DNA from: Impatiens glandulifera
Taxonomy: Eukaryota > Streptophyta > Magnoliopsida > Ericales > Balsaminaceae
Assembly: GCF_907164915.1 (NCBI RefSeq)
Contig: NC_061862.1
Span: 75,221,718 to 75,285,717 of the forward strand
Direction: 5' to 3'
DNA: 64,000 bases
Below the pieces are notes generated by a model. That model was given only the letters and a program-made list of their open reading frames with translations, was not told the DNA's origin and made no database searches. This document shows, piece after piece, positions 22,733 to 34,624 of the stretch (positions are counted from its first letter, which is position 1; every line of letters starts with the position of its first letter). A program made the translations under genes and the position numbers.

Positions 22733-23391
22733 CCACGATCCTTGTGCTCAGAATCTATTGTGTACAATGGAGGCTTTCCAATAAAAGAGTGCCACATATC
22801 ATTATAAAAGATTCGACCGTTAGTCTCTACCCAGTATTTATCAAATCCTAAGGACAACGGACAAACAACCAGCTATTCGATCAACTGAGAGAAATACTAT
22901 CTAATAAGAACTTCTGAGAAATCAAGCTTTTGAATACTCATATTGTGAAGTTGCTTTCCTGATTGTACTGTGTGTGAATCAAGAGAGAGCTAGAATCAAA
23001 AACACCTTTAGCTGAGTGATATTCTTCATCTTGTAAATTGAACAGAGTGTGTTCTGTTCAATAGTGAGCTAAGTGTGTGCAAACTATATTTGATTCTAAT
23101 TGTATTATAGTGAATTCTTCCGGTGGTTGAAAGAAGGGGTGACGTAGGAGAGTTTCTCCGAACATCCATAAACAAACTACCGTGTTCTTTCATTTCTGTC
23201 ATCTTTTCATTCTTCATCTTGAGCTTCAAACCCAAGTAAACAATTCCGCCTTGAATCCGTTTCAAGTGTTTACAAAAGTTTGCGTAGAATAGAAAGCGAA
23301 TTAAATCCTTAACAAGATTTCTTTCAACCCGTTTTCATAAACCTTCATCAATAGTCAGACCCCGTCTCTATCGATAAAACCGATCCTATCA
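22733..23391 (+). repeat. 5'-truncated copy of LTR C, inverted
   Basis: It matches the reverse complement of about 21075-21742, ending CCGATCCTATCA at 23391, so 21075-23391 is a large inverted repeat with about 660-bp arms. It lacks the palindrome array and the LTR start. It is followed immediately by the terminal 59 bp of the copia A LTR. Confidence 0.85.
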
Positions 23392-23450
23392 AGTTAAAAT
23401 TAGCTCAACAATATTCAACCCCCCTTTTATTGTTGAAGTCGAATCTAACA
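23392..23450 (+). repeat. Terminal remnant of copia A 3' LTR
   Basis: AGTTAAAATTAGCTCAACAA and following bases match 11764-11820 at the end of the 5' LTR and finish AATCTAACA. The rest of the 3' LTR is missing. Confidence 0.8.
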
Positions 23451-25100
23451 AAACTTTTAATCATTTTTTTTAAAATCTTGTATATAATTTTTAAGAATTC
23501 TGCTTTATCCAAAAGCTTTGAAAAGAGTCTAAGAATGTTCTCCAACTCGTTGTAAGCTTACAATCGTGAAGTAATTAATGTTATGAACAAAAACTTGAAA
23601 TTTTTACATTTCGTTTCGAGTTTTCTTTAATATGGTATAATTATTTGATTTCTTGATTTGGAATTTATCTTGAGATCATTTATAAACTATTTGTGGAAGT
23701 AAAATTGAACGAATCAAACTAAATACAAAACCCAACTTTGACTTTTTTTTTTAAATCGGATTTTCTTTTCTTGAGCTTTAACTCAAAAACAACAACCTTA
23801 AAAGGTTCATAATACATTTTAAATGATGTTAAAAACATTTTTAGACCCAAAAGATTTTAAACATTTTAAACGATACAAATTTGTCTAAAATCAAAAGTTT
23901 CAAATAAAGCTTTTATTTTCATCTTTGAAATGGTTATAATGTATATTGAGTAATGATTTAAAGGTTTATTTCGATTCAAATAAACCTAGTAAAGCTTTTG
24001 GTAAGCTCAAAATCCAAGCTAAGAACTTGAATCAAGAAATGATATTTTCCCATTAAAAACACATCTTCTTTCGAAGCTCCTTCAACCTCCTTCCCGATTG
24101 AATAACACGTCAGGAGGATGGTGGATGAGTTATAAACGGGAAGACGAAGCTCTTCGTATGTTTAGAATCACGGTTAAATCCCTTTAATCAATATCCCAAA
24201 ACTTGCACAAAGGTCTTGCTAGAGGTTGAAGACGACCCATGACTCAACCTAAACCCAACCTCTAGTGCATGAGTCAATTTGCGCCTCACCTGTTCAACTC
24301 ACGTGCGCCTCGACATGCATTGGGCCTCTTTAACCCCAGTCCAAAACTTTCCTAAACTAAATGAGGCTGCTACCAAACCACATTCCTCAAATCGTCGGTC
24401 CACTTGGCACCTGGTCCAACACATTTTAAGGCTTGTTAGCTTAATTCCTTTTGATTTTAATATTTTTCAATATTTGAACCTCTAAACTGTTTTAAAAAAA
24501 TCCAAAAAAATAGAAAATGACTTATAAATAACTAATTTATAAATTTTAATGTCCAATATGAAATTGATTATTTTCATAATTAATTATCCAAAATATTTTT
24601 AAAATAACAACCGACCCCACGGGTCAATGCCACATTTTTCGGGGTGATTACAACTCTTTTGACAACTCTATTGGAGAATTTACATTGTTTAACGTGAAAA
24701 ACAAAATCCTGGCTATCAAATAAAATATATTATCACATTTTAATCTTCGATATTAGACTCATCAGAAAGGTATATCGTTCAAATGATGCATTGGCTTCAT
24801 CCTAATAAATGACCAAGATAAGTATAAAAGGAACATAACTCTATTATCTTTAGAAGTATACGAAACAGATCATAAGATGTAATCCATGCTTCTTTAAATT
24901 AAATGAAAAGTTTTTTGATGAGGAACACCAACTTGTTATAAACTGAGTGATGATGCGAGTGGTTTGACCTATAATACAAGAGATCGATCATTCTCTTTGG
25001 CAATGAGTCGTCCAATAGGACATATGCATTATGGAAATAAGGAAAAATTCACAATTGAGTTGATCCTTTCCCATGTATGGAGGTTGTAGACACTATATAT
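23451..25100. other. Non-coding DNA with a possible LTR terminus
   Basis: No gene seen. The minus strand at 24652 reads TGTAATCACCCCGAAAAATG, which looks like the start of a Ty3-type LTR extending leftward, but I could not find its partner or end. A 68-codon frame at 24279-24485 has no recognisable domain. Confidence 0.35.
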
Positions 25101-27060
25101 TTATACCCCATAATTAGAAGCTCTACAAAACTACTTAGTTCGATTTTAGCTTGAAGCTCTTGAACTCGACGCAGCTTCAAAGCAAGGCAAAATGTCCAAA
25201 ATTGGATCAAAATTGACATACCCTCGGTTTTAAATCCATAACTTGAGCCACAATGTTTCAAAAAGGGATTTCTACCCACGTATGGAAAGATTATAAATGT
25301 CCTAATCGAATGACACCAATCTCATTTCAGCATTCGATGTGTAAAGGACCTTTTTTCGCCTTCACAAGACAATGCAAGTGCACTAGCTTAGCTCATAGAG
25401 AAAATTGACGTTAGGTGACACATCTCAACCATTTTGAGCAAATGAACTACTGTTGAAGAGGTATTCTTATTATCTTTTGATTCATATCAAACAACACTCA
25501 TAGATCGAGCTAAATCCCATGTTAGCTCACCCATAATCTAACTTGTCCAATTCGAGACCAATAACGTTCCATCAAGAAATGTATGGATTTACGACATTTC
25601 TTAACTTTGACGAACAAAAACGCTTTGATTGGTCAATGAAGTAGAGTGATGTCATCATTTCGTCTACATAGGCTAAAACATGGGAAAAAATCGATTAATG
25701 TTCTTCATTTGGTAAATTTTGGTTGGAAGAAGACCAACAATTACATCAAACTTCTAAAAATTGTCCAAACCTCGATTCATGATGAATTTGGATGATTTTA
25801 GATGTTTTCGAAAAACTAAAAGAGTGCTCTACAAAACCTCTTAGTCCGATTTTGGCTTGAAGCTCTTGAACTCGACGCAACTTCAAAGCAATGCAAAGTA
25901 TCCAAAATCGGATTGAAATTGACATACCCTCGGTTTTGAATCCATAACTTAAGCCATTATATTTCAAAAAGGGATTTCTACCCACGTGTGGAAAGATGAG
26001 AAATGGCCTAATCAAATGATATCGTTCTCATTTCGGAATTCGATGTGCAAGGGAACTTCTATGTCTTCAAAAGAGAATGCAAGTGCACTAGCTTAGCTCG
26101 TAGAGAAAATTGACGTTAGGTGCCACATCAAAAATTCATAACTTTTATTCTACTCAACCATTTAGAGCAAGTGAGCTACTGTTGAATAAGTCTTCTAGTT
26201 ATCTTTTGATTTATATCAAACAACACTCATAGATCAAACTAAATCCCATGCTAGCTCACCCATAATCTAACTTGTCCAATTCGAGGCCAATAATGTTCCA
26301 TCAAGAAATGTATGAATTTACGACATTTCTTAACTTTGCCGAACAAAAACGCTTTGAATGGTCAATGAAGTAGAGTGATGTCATCATTTCGTCTACATAG
26401 GCTAAAACATGAAGAAAATCGCTTGATGTTCTTCATTTGGTAACTTTTGGTTGGAAAAAGACAAACAATTACAACAAACTTCTAAAAATTGTACAGAACT
26501 CGATTCTTGATAAATTTGGATGATTTTAGATGTTTTATAAAACTAAAAGAGTGCTCTACAAAACCTCTTAGTCCAATTTTATCTTGAAGGTCTTGAACTC
26601 AATGCAGCTTCAAATCAAGGCAAAGTATCCAAAATCGGATCGAAATTGATATACCCTCGGTATTAAATCCATAATTTGAGCCATAATGTTTCAAAAAGGG
26701 TTTTCTACCCACGTGTTGAAAGATGAGAAATTTCCTGGTCAAATGGCACTAATCTCATGTCGGCATTCGATGTGTAAGGAACCTTTTATGCCTTCACAAG
26801 ACAATGCAAGTGCACTAGCTTATGTCATAAAGAAAATTGACAATAGGTTCCACATCCAAATTCATAACTTTTGTTCTACTGAACCATTCGGAGCAAGTGA
26901 GCTATCGTTGGAGACGTCTTCTAGTTATCTTTTAATTCATATCAAGCAACACCCATGGCTCGAACTACAACCCATGCTAGCACACCCATAATTAAACTCG
27001 TCTAATTTGAGACTAATGACGTTCTATCAAGAAATGCATGGATCTATGACATGTATTGAC
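25100..27060. repeat. Three tandem copies of a ~715-bp unit
   Basis: The landmark TTGAAGCTCTTGAACTCGAC occurs at 25151, 25857 and (diverged) 26584, spaced 706 and 727 bases, with the flanking few hundred bases repeated alongside each. A fourth, more divergent copy occurs at about 30050-30790 inside a Tat-type LTR, so the unit is probably Tat LTR sequence amplified in tandem. Short frames (25049-25279, 25746-26015) are repeat shadows. Confidence 0.8.
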
Positions 27061-27379
27061 TTTGACGAACAACATGAAAAGGAAACGATAGCTTCTTGTG
27101 AAACCTCCACTAAACTCTAGTATGAAACACTCTAAAAGTACATAGAATATGGGGAATATTTGCCACACTTTCGAATAAATAATTGACGATCGTTGCGTAA
27201 ATATTACACTAATTATGCTTGGATAGCCAATAAATTATACAGACGATCATTCGACAACCAGATATACTACGTGTAAATGATTATATCAAAAAAGATCATA
27301 CATTAAGTACACACGAGTATGCGTCCCACACATGAATGAAATGACTCTAGGTAAGAAAATATTTTGACTCGGATTTTAC

Positions 27380-28135
27380 TTGCAGAACCTAGAACAAGAA
27401 TGTATAAATTACATTAAGAAATATTATTATTGTCAAATATATGCTAACTTAAATTATACACTAGCATCAATGTTCTACAACATGACATCACCCTGGCCCT
27501 TTTCGACTTAGCACATTGATGTAATCAGGAAAATCTATCCCCATGCCTCTTACAAACATGAGTTTATATTAGTGGTTATCGCATACTTCACAAAATGGGT
27601 AAAAGTAGCCTCCTATAAAATTCTAAAGTCCATCTCACGTGGTAAAATTCATCCGGGCCAATATCATTTCTAGATATGGTATCTTGATTTCAAACAACGG
27701 ACGACACTTTAAAGGAGAAGTATTACAAGTACTCGAAGAATTCAAAATCAAACATCACAACTCATCGCCATACAAAGCATTAACAAACAGAGCAATATAA
27801 GCGACAAACAAAAATGTGATTATAATCATAAAAAAGATGACTAGCACATACAATGATTGGCATGAAAAATTTAAGGGGCATAAAACCCAAGCCTAATTAA
27901 AACGAATATCAAATACCTTAAACAAAAGGTAAAACCAAGAAACTTCAAATAAAGTGACATAGTCCTCAAACACCCGTGAACTCTTGGATTTAAGGGGCAA
28001 ATTATAACCACAATGGAAAGCTCCTTTATGGTCAAGAAAATTCTCTCTAGAAGAATTATCCGCATAGCAACAATAGAAGGAGAGGAAATTGTTGCCCCGT
28101 GCAACCTCGACGCGCTCAATAAATATTTTGTATAA
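27380..28135 (+). pseudogene. Tat-lineage integrase remnant
   Basis: In shifting frames it encodes: the end of the HHCC zinc-binding region (LEQECINYIKK, then YNMTSPWPFST); the core with ISNNGRHFKGEVLQVLEEFK, where the usual SDNG has become SNNG; TNKNVIIIIKKMTSTYNDWH; and the integrase C-terminal part ending DALNKYFV. It aligns segment by segment with the integrase of the minus-strand Tat element at 37683-38825 and is much more decayed. It marks an older Tat copy on the plus strand. Confidence 0.85.
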
Positions 28136-29391
28136 TATCACCCAATAACAAATAGGGAATTAAACAAAACCTTAAAAGAGGCTTATTTCAACAAAATTTG
28201 AATCATGATTCGGAGACATCCTTTGAATTATCACTAATCTACATGTTCTTACCTAAACTACGAAAGACCTGATTTTTCTAAAAAAAATAAAATGAAAAGA
28301 AGATACGTAAGTAGCCTACATTTTTGTAGGTCAGGTCTTAAAAAATTCAAAAATTCCAACCTCTCTTCAATAAAAACTTTTAAGAAAAAAATAAAACATT
28401 AATTCCTTCTATAAACTGGTAATGAAGATTTTAGGAAACAAGTAAGAGTCAAGTTGAGATCATTATTTTTAACAAAAGTGATCGTCTCAAAAGGAATTCA
28501 ACAATTTCATTAAAATCCGATAAAAGAATATCGATTATAAGCCCTTTTCGTATTACACAAATTATAAAGAATAGTAACTCTAAAAAAATTGAAAAAAGAA
28601 ATTAAATAAACCAGAAAACCAAGCTAAAAGCACAACTTGAGAAAGAATACCATGTTTCTTACAAAGCAAAATAAAAGAGAGATTTAAAAACTCAACTTAA
28701 AAAAAATCATAAAACAAAAATAACAAAAACAAGAAAATGAATAAACAAAACAAAACGAAAAAAAATGCTTCCATGTTGGTTGAGATATTGAAATCATCAA
28801 TTCTTGCTCATTTATACTATAATGTTGATTGCTACGACAATAGCGTAAATGTACCGATTCTATCAGATATACATAGTGTCAACCAAAAACAAGGAAAAAA
28901 AGAAGAAGGGTTCATCAAAGCACGGAGGTCTTAAACACTCTTTAAAAAAATAGATATGGTAAACTTTTAAGAAACATGGCTTGAAGCAAGACAACAAAAA
29001 CATGTCAATATCGCCAATGTCTTAATGCTTTGACCACCTCTTCAAGAGTTAAAATTCTGGATAATCTTCCATACACGAGATCGAGTTTATAATTGATATC
29101 CTACAAATTTGAGGAAAAAAATATGGCTTCCTTATGAGACAATCCAAAAATATCATGAATATAGTATTCGAAACAAAATTTTGAAAATGTTTTTAATCCA
29201 AAAAACTATGATTGGTTAAAAGGATTAAGGTTTATTCCAATTCCCATAAAGGATATTGACTAAATCAAATATTATCAAGATTTTCGAAATCATTTCTTTT
29301 TTATATACTAAGGGCATTTCAAAAGTTATGTCCCTTTTCTTTCATTAAAAATGTTCCCTAAGAATAATCGTTTTTTTTTTACAAAAGCCCA
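28136..29391 (+). other. 3' untranslated region of the old Tat relic
   Basis: AT-rich and non-coding. Near 28262-28355 it has GACCTGATTTTT and TACGTAAGTAGCCTAC, matching (in the same element orientation) the GACCTGATCTCTC and TACGTAGGCAACC pieces of the 160-bp repeats downstream of integrase in the younger Tat copy. Frames at 27871-28141 and 28737-28934 have no support as genes. Confidence 0.55.
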
Positions 29392-30049
29392 TGTAGACAC
29401 CTTATTTTTACAACTCAAAATTAAAATGAATCTACCCAATCTAGTATGATGATCATATTTGATTATTGAACCGAGAGAACAAAACTCAGAAACACTTTTC
29501 AGAAATTGCTTAAAATGACTCTTGAAGAGTGGTCCAAACGCCTGTTGTCAAAAATACTTAAACTTCGGATGTTTCAACACCTTCAGATAGACCGATTTAG
29601 AAAATCTTGAACTTTAAGTATAATATTGTTATGGGGCAAAATGTATAGGACACCTACTTGTAGACCTTTTTGCACCATAAATGCCATTTTTCATAAAAAG
29701 TTTGAGTTTGAAAGACTTGATACGTTCAAATTAACTAGTTTGAAAAATTATAAATTTTGAGTATAATATTATTGTTTGTAATTTTGTGCATAAGGCTTTC
29801 AAAAAGGCAAAAGAGTCAAAACCGAGTAAACTAGTTGAGTCAAGACCAAATCAACGAAAGTTAACACAGGAGCTTCAACGCATTCAAGACTTTTCAAATG
29901 ATCGAGTGACATCATGTTGATGTCATGTGCATGCCTCATTTCAAAAATGCCCAAATGCCTTGATTTTGGCATTGATTGGCTAGAGGAAGACCAACAAGGA
30001 TCTTCAACTTCAAAAATTCACTCAAATTGTTATACTCGATGGTTTTCAA

Positions 30050-30790
30050 TGATCTTAGATGTTTTGGAAAGATTGAAGAGTCTTCTATAAGACCCGTTTG
30101 AATTATAATTAGATTTTAAGCACTTAACCCCAAGAAATCGGCGATACAAGACAATACGATCAGAACATGATCAAACTAGACATGCTTACGGTTGGAAATT
30201 CATAACTTGAGTCATAATGCCTCAAAATTGTATTTCTATATATGTTTGGAAAGAGGAGTGATAGGGGGAGTGAATTTGGGGAGAGGGAATTGGGGAGGGA
30301 TGATGTGTCACTATATCACTAGTTGGAAAAAAGATAAAAGGTGAGGAGAGAGAGAAGAAAGAGGAATTTTGTTATTTTTTCGGCCAGTCCGATTGCGCCA
30401 CGTCATTTCCTTCAAAATTCCTTCTTCCAAATTTCCTCCCCCAATCATTTCTCATTTGTAAATCTAAGACACAACCCGTTTGGATGGAACTGATCCCGAG
30501 TCTCTATTTGATGGCTAAAGTGGTCTATGCAGCCCGACAACATGATGCAAGTACATCAACTTCAATCCTAGAGCGAACTAAAGATAGGTGTGACTTCATA
30601 AATTCATATATTTTGACTCACTCAACTATTTCGTACAAGTGAGCTACCGTTGGAAAGATTGTTTAGTTAGATTTCTATTGATAACAAATAGTACTCATGG
30701 CTCGACCTACAACTTATGCTAGGTCGCCCATAAGGCATACTATTCATTTCTAGACCAATAATTTTCCATCACGAATTGCATGGACCTATG
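30050..30790. repeat. Diverged fourth copy of the 715-bp unit
   Basis: It shares the order of landmarks with 25100-27060: a GATTTTAGATGTTTT-like start, CATAACTTGAGTCATAATG, CAAGTGAGCTACCGTTGGA, and CATGGACCTATGGC near its end. It is interrupted by a MITE at about 30249-30460. Confidence 0.6.
30249..30460. mobile_element. MITE-like element with ~35-bp inverted ends
   Basis: The left end GTGATAGGGGGAGTGAATTT pairs imperfectly with the reverse complement of the right end (AATGATTGGGGGAGGAAATT). The middle has GTGAGGAGAGAGAG and a TTTTGTTATTTTTTC run. The same family is seen at 52330-52500. It is non-coding, and the target duplication was not resolved. Confidence 0.6.
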
Positions 30791-33102
30791 GCTTATCTTG
30801 AACTTATTGTAAAATCAAAACATTTATCCAACCTCAATACCTTTCTAATGCACCCTAGCTCAGTCTCAATGGTGATTTGAGCCCAAAGTTATAGCCATTT
30901 GAAGTTTTGGTTTGAATAAGGCAACTGAAAACCAAAACAAGAAAATACTTAACTTCTAAAATGTGTAACTTGGCCTACACTTGACCATTTAACTTTTTTC
31001 AAAGATCAATGTGTAGCGTGACCGGTTACGAACTTGGCCAAGACTCGATTGAGCGAAGGAATAAGTCGGTTCAACTCATTTATTAGTTACTGGTTCTAAA
31101 ATCCTAACATTCTAAGAATATCCCTCATGGAGGTATTTAAATATTAGTCCTCATTCATTTGAGGCACAGTTCCCACAACTTTAGTCATTGGCTAAAATAT
31201 CAGAATACACTAGAGAGAGAACAAGACCTGAGAGCTAAGAAACAATTCAAGAACAAAGATAAGGTGATTTCGGCAAGAATTTGATTTCTCCAACAAACTC
31301 GTTTTAGTAATTTCTTCTTCCACATTGTCTCCTTCTTCTTCGGGTAGACTTCTCTAATCCTTCATTGTGTAATACATTTCAATCGTCGATTATTGTGATC
31401 GATTTTTAAAAAATATATATATATATTTTTGATCAACTAGTTTGAAAATTCTGGGACACTCTTTAAAAAATTTATTTTTTGAAAACGTGAGGGGAATTAA
31501 TTTTAATGTTGAAAAAATTTAAGTTTTAAAAACGAGGCTTTATAGACAACTCCATATCTTACCTTCCCGTCAAATCTGGGAGAGATTGAGAGTTTTTTAA
31601 TGGGAAGTATGTCATAGGCCTTTTTTTTAACTTTTTTCAGTATTAATTAACCTCGCGACTAGAGAGTCGCCACCTAATTTCAAAAATTAGGAATTTAAGA
31701 GATGTGAGTTCGGCGTTTGGTTACGTGTGGGAAAGGGTTTTTTAGACGCTATGTCCCACAACGCCCCTAAGGTCTCTACTAATTAATTTTGGCATTTCTT
31801 TAAAACATTCTTACGCTTTACATTTTAGGATTTTCCATTTTAAACATTTAATGGGTTTGCATGGGATAAAAAAATAAGCAAAGATAAAAGAAAACGAGAG
31901 CAAATAAATTCACTCATAAATTTATCTTAAAAATCAAAACTAGGCAAGTTGTTAATCAAAAATTAATTGGCCTAAGTCTAGATTAATTTTTAAGAAACTT
32001 TAGTGAATTATTTAAAGGTCTAAAATTTTACTATTTTGGGGTTTTTTATTTAAATAAAAAAAATAATGAAAATAATAAAAATAATAAAAATAATAATAAA
32101 AAATAAATAAAAAAGGTCTTATGTCTAAAGAAAATTCTAAGTTTAAGTTTGGCTAAGTTCAATTTTAGTTAGGGTTTAATTTTAATTTTTTTTTCTAACC
32201 TAGGATCAAGCAAGCCACAAACTATTAACTAAGTAAAATACAAAATGTCAAACAAAACAAACCCTAAGACTAAAGAAAACTGAAAATAAATAAATAAATA
32301 AATGCAGTTATGTCCTCCATCCTTGGGTGCAGAAATCTTCGGTCTTTATGTGCACAAATGCATCCTGAAATGCTGGAAACGTCGGGAAAGTATCAGATCT
32401 TTTCATGTGGAAAGGCTCCTTGGCCGGATGACACACAAATATGGTTCATTGTGCCGTTTTGACCTAATCCTACTAACTAACACTTGGTGATCCAAATGGA
32501 TCCCGAATTGCAACAAAAAATAAATAAATCCAGCAAGGTTTTAAAATATATAAACACCTATATACATACAAAAACCTAATCCTAACAATTATAAAAAAAA
32601 TAAAAAAAATAAAAATAAAAGAAGATTGCTTCTTTGTTTTGGCTTTAAGTTTTATATTTTTATTTTTGAAATAGCCAATTTAAGGGCCGGTTTTGGTTTT
32701 AAAGAAATTTTAGGTCAATGACCTTTATATACATTAAGTTTTTTTTAGATTACATATTTACAACAAGAAAAGTAAAAATTCTAAACACCTATCAAAATAG
32801 AAAGTCTAAAGAAAGAATATATGAAATTAAAAAAAGAAAAGCAAAAAAAGATTCAAATTCAAATTCAAGAAGAGAAAAAAAAGACAAAAGAGCTTACAAT
32901 GGGGCTGCTCTTTTGATGTAATGGGGCTGCTCTTTTGATGTTAAGGGTGGTATTTAATCTAAGATTTCCTAAGCAAATCTTGTGACCAACTTAACATGAG
33001 TGGTGTTTGCTTAGGATTTTCAAATAGGCATCCTAGAGAGAGAAAGGTGAAAGGTGAAGGTTGAAGGTCGAGAGTTGAAGTTCCCCTCTCTGTTAAGAGG
33101 GG

Positions 33103-33111
33103 TATTTATAG
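33103..33111 (-). promoter_or_regulatory. LTR TATA box
   Basis: The minus strand reads CTATAAATA followed by CCCCTCTTAACAG. It is retained in the other LTR at 43937-43945. Confidence 0.6.
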
Positions 33112-33371
33112 GCAAAGCTATGAAACCCTAGGGCCCAAAGGCCCATTTAACAAACTTGACCGTTGGAAAGAAAACTATTTTAAACATTTACAAATGTTTA
33201 AAATAATGGAGCAATCTCCACTTGACATGTCACTAAATCAAGTTTTCAATCCAACAATGAGATTTAATTTTTATTTAATAATGATGTAATACTTGGTCAT
33301 TTTAATTTTATAATTAAAAAATAACCAAGTCTTAAATATTTTCTTCTACACACGTTGAAACTTTCTCTCTT

Positions 33372-33509
33372 GCCACTTCCTCCTCTTTTTTAGCAACTTC
33401 TTTTATTTTCTTTTGACCGCACATGATAGAATCCTCATCTGCCACTTCCTCCTCTTTTTTAGCAACTTCTTTTATTTTCTTTTCACAGCACATGATAGAA
33501 TCCTCATTT
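33372..33509. repeat. 69-bp tandem duplication in the Tat 3' LTR
   Basis: GCCACTTCCTCCTCTTTTTT begins two adjacent copies at 33372 and 33441, differing by a few bases (TTGACCGCACATG versus TTCACAGCACATG). Confidence 0.95.
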
Positions 33510-34266
33510 CAAAATTTGTGGTTGTCACCATCAAGAAGATGACCGTTGCCTTCACCTAACTCTTTTAACATTTGATTTCATGGGTCAAATCTTGGGCATG
33601 GGTCGGTCCATTAGTCGGGTGACCGGTCGGATCCGTCAATTGGATCCTTTCCTTGGCCTTACTTTGGGTTGATTTGCCTTTGATTTGGATCTTCCTATCT
33701 CTATTCACAAATCTGATCTAGATCTTACATGTGGATCTTGGATTGACCCATTTCCCTTTATCCTACAAAAGAAATAAAATTAAAACAAACAATTAAAAAA
33801 AAGCAATTGTATTATTAGTAATTATTCCTATTTCTAAGGAACAATTATAATTATAATAAAATACTAACTAACTCAATCAAATTGCAAAATCTAATCTAAC
33901 AAACTAATCTAATTAAAAGAAAACAAAATATACCTAACTAAATTTTATAAAAAACGCTAATATATATTTTGTAAATAATTTTTTTAATTTTTATTTTTTA
34001 TAAATACCCAAGTTAATTAATTAAATAAAACCTTGAATATTTTAAGTATAATAACTTCTCTAAGTGTTGTAACATAGACAAATTACTACCTTCACTTTAT
34101 TAAGAATCCAAAATCAATTATTTTCAAAAACTCAATTGTTCTAAAAATAATCGTCTTTAATATAAATTGTGCAATGAGTCCGTGATTGAATTCGAGAAAA
34201 TTTTATAGACTCAGATTTATGAAAAGTATAAACTATAAAATTAGGTGTGAAAAATGAGTGTCTACA

Positions 34267-34280
34267 GAATGCCCCTCTTG
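34267..34280 (-). other. Tat polypurine tract
   Basis: The minus strand reads CAAGAGGGGCATTC immediately before the LTR start TGTAGACAC. Confidence 0.8.
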
Positions 34281-34624
34281 GACAAAATTTGTAGAAAACA
34301 CTCGGTTTAGAAAAATGCATGTCCAAGCTTGAAAATAGGCACTACGTTTTGAAAACACCCAATTTATAATTTAGTTTTGGCTTCCTTGAATAAAAAGAGA
34401 ACAAACCTGACGAGTCTCTTGGGAGACCCGTGTAATTTATCCTTCATTCTTTAAAGTCGGTTTATCATCCACTCGTTGACGATTCACCTTTGTTTAGAAT
34501 ATGCATCGCTCCTGGTTTATCGATCGTGTAGATCGAGACTGGTGGTTTCGACCATATTTCTACACACCTCGCCTAGTCTTTGGATTGTACATGAGTACAC
34601 ATCTTGACTTAGTTTGCTGATTGT

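Larger units (their letters stand above)
10416..23450 (+). mobile_element. Ty1/copia retrotransposon A, split by nested insertions
   Basis: The 5' LTR is 10416-11820 and the primer-binding site follows at 11823. Gag, protease, integrase and RT occur in copia order, and the last 59 bp of a 3' LTR survive at 23392-23450 (its end AATCTAACA corresponds to GATCCTAAA of the 5' copy). Flanking sequences AAGCT (10411-10415) and AAACT (23451-23455) look like a 5-bp target duplication with one change. The coding region is cut by copia B at 15730, by solo LTR C at 21075 and by an LTR fragment at 22733. All frames carry stops, so the element is dead. Confidence 0.85.
29392..31388 (+). repeat. 3' LTR of the old Tat relic, first part
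   Basis: It begins TGTAGACACC after a purine-rich AAAAGCCCA, the same arrangement as the LTR start of the younger Tat. It extends to the insertion site of the younger Tat and continues beyond 44741. It contains a diverged copy of the 715-bp unit and a MITE. Confidence 0.6.
31394..34266 (-). repeat. 3' LTR of the Tat element
   Basis: 2873 bp. It carries two blocks missing from the 5' LTR: about 120 bp near 32900-33020 and about 370 bp near 33272-33640. The second includes a 69-bp tandem duplication. A minus-strand TATA box (CTATAAATA, 33103-33111) is conserved in both LTRs. Confidence 0.93.

Noticed and set aside
21075..23391. Single foldback transposon with 660-bp terminal inverted repeats
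   Set aside because: Copia A RT coding sequence (22587-22732) continues inside the supposed element and a 5-bp duplication surrounds 21075-22586, so it is a solo LTR plus a separate inverted LTR fragment.
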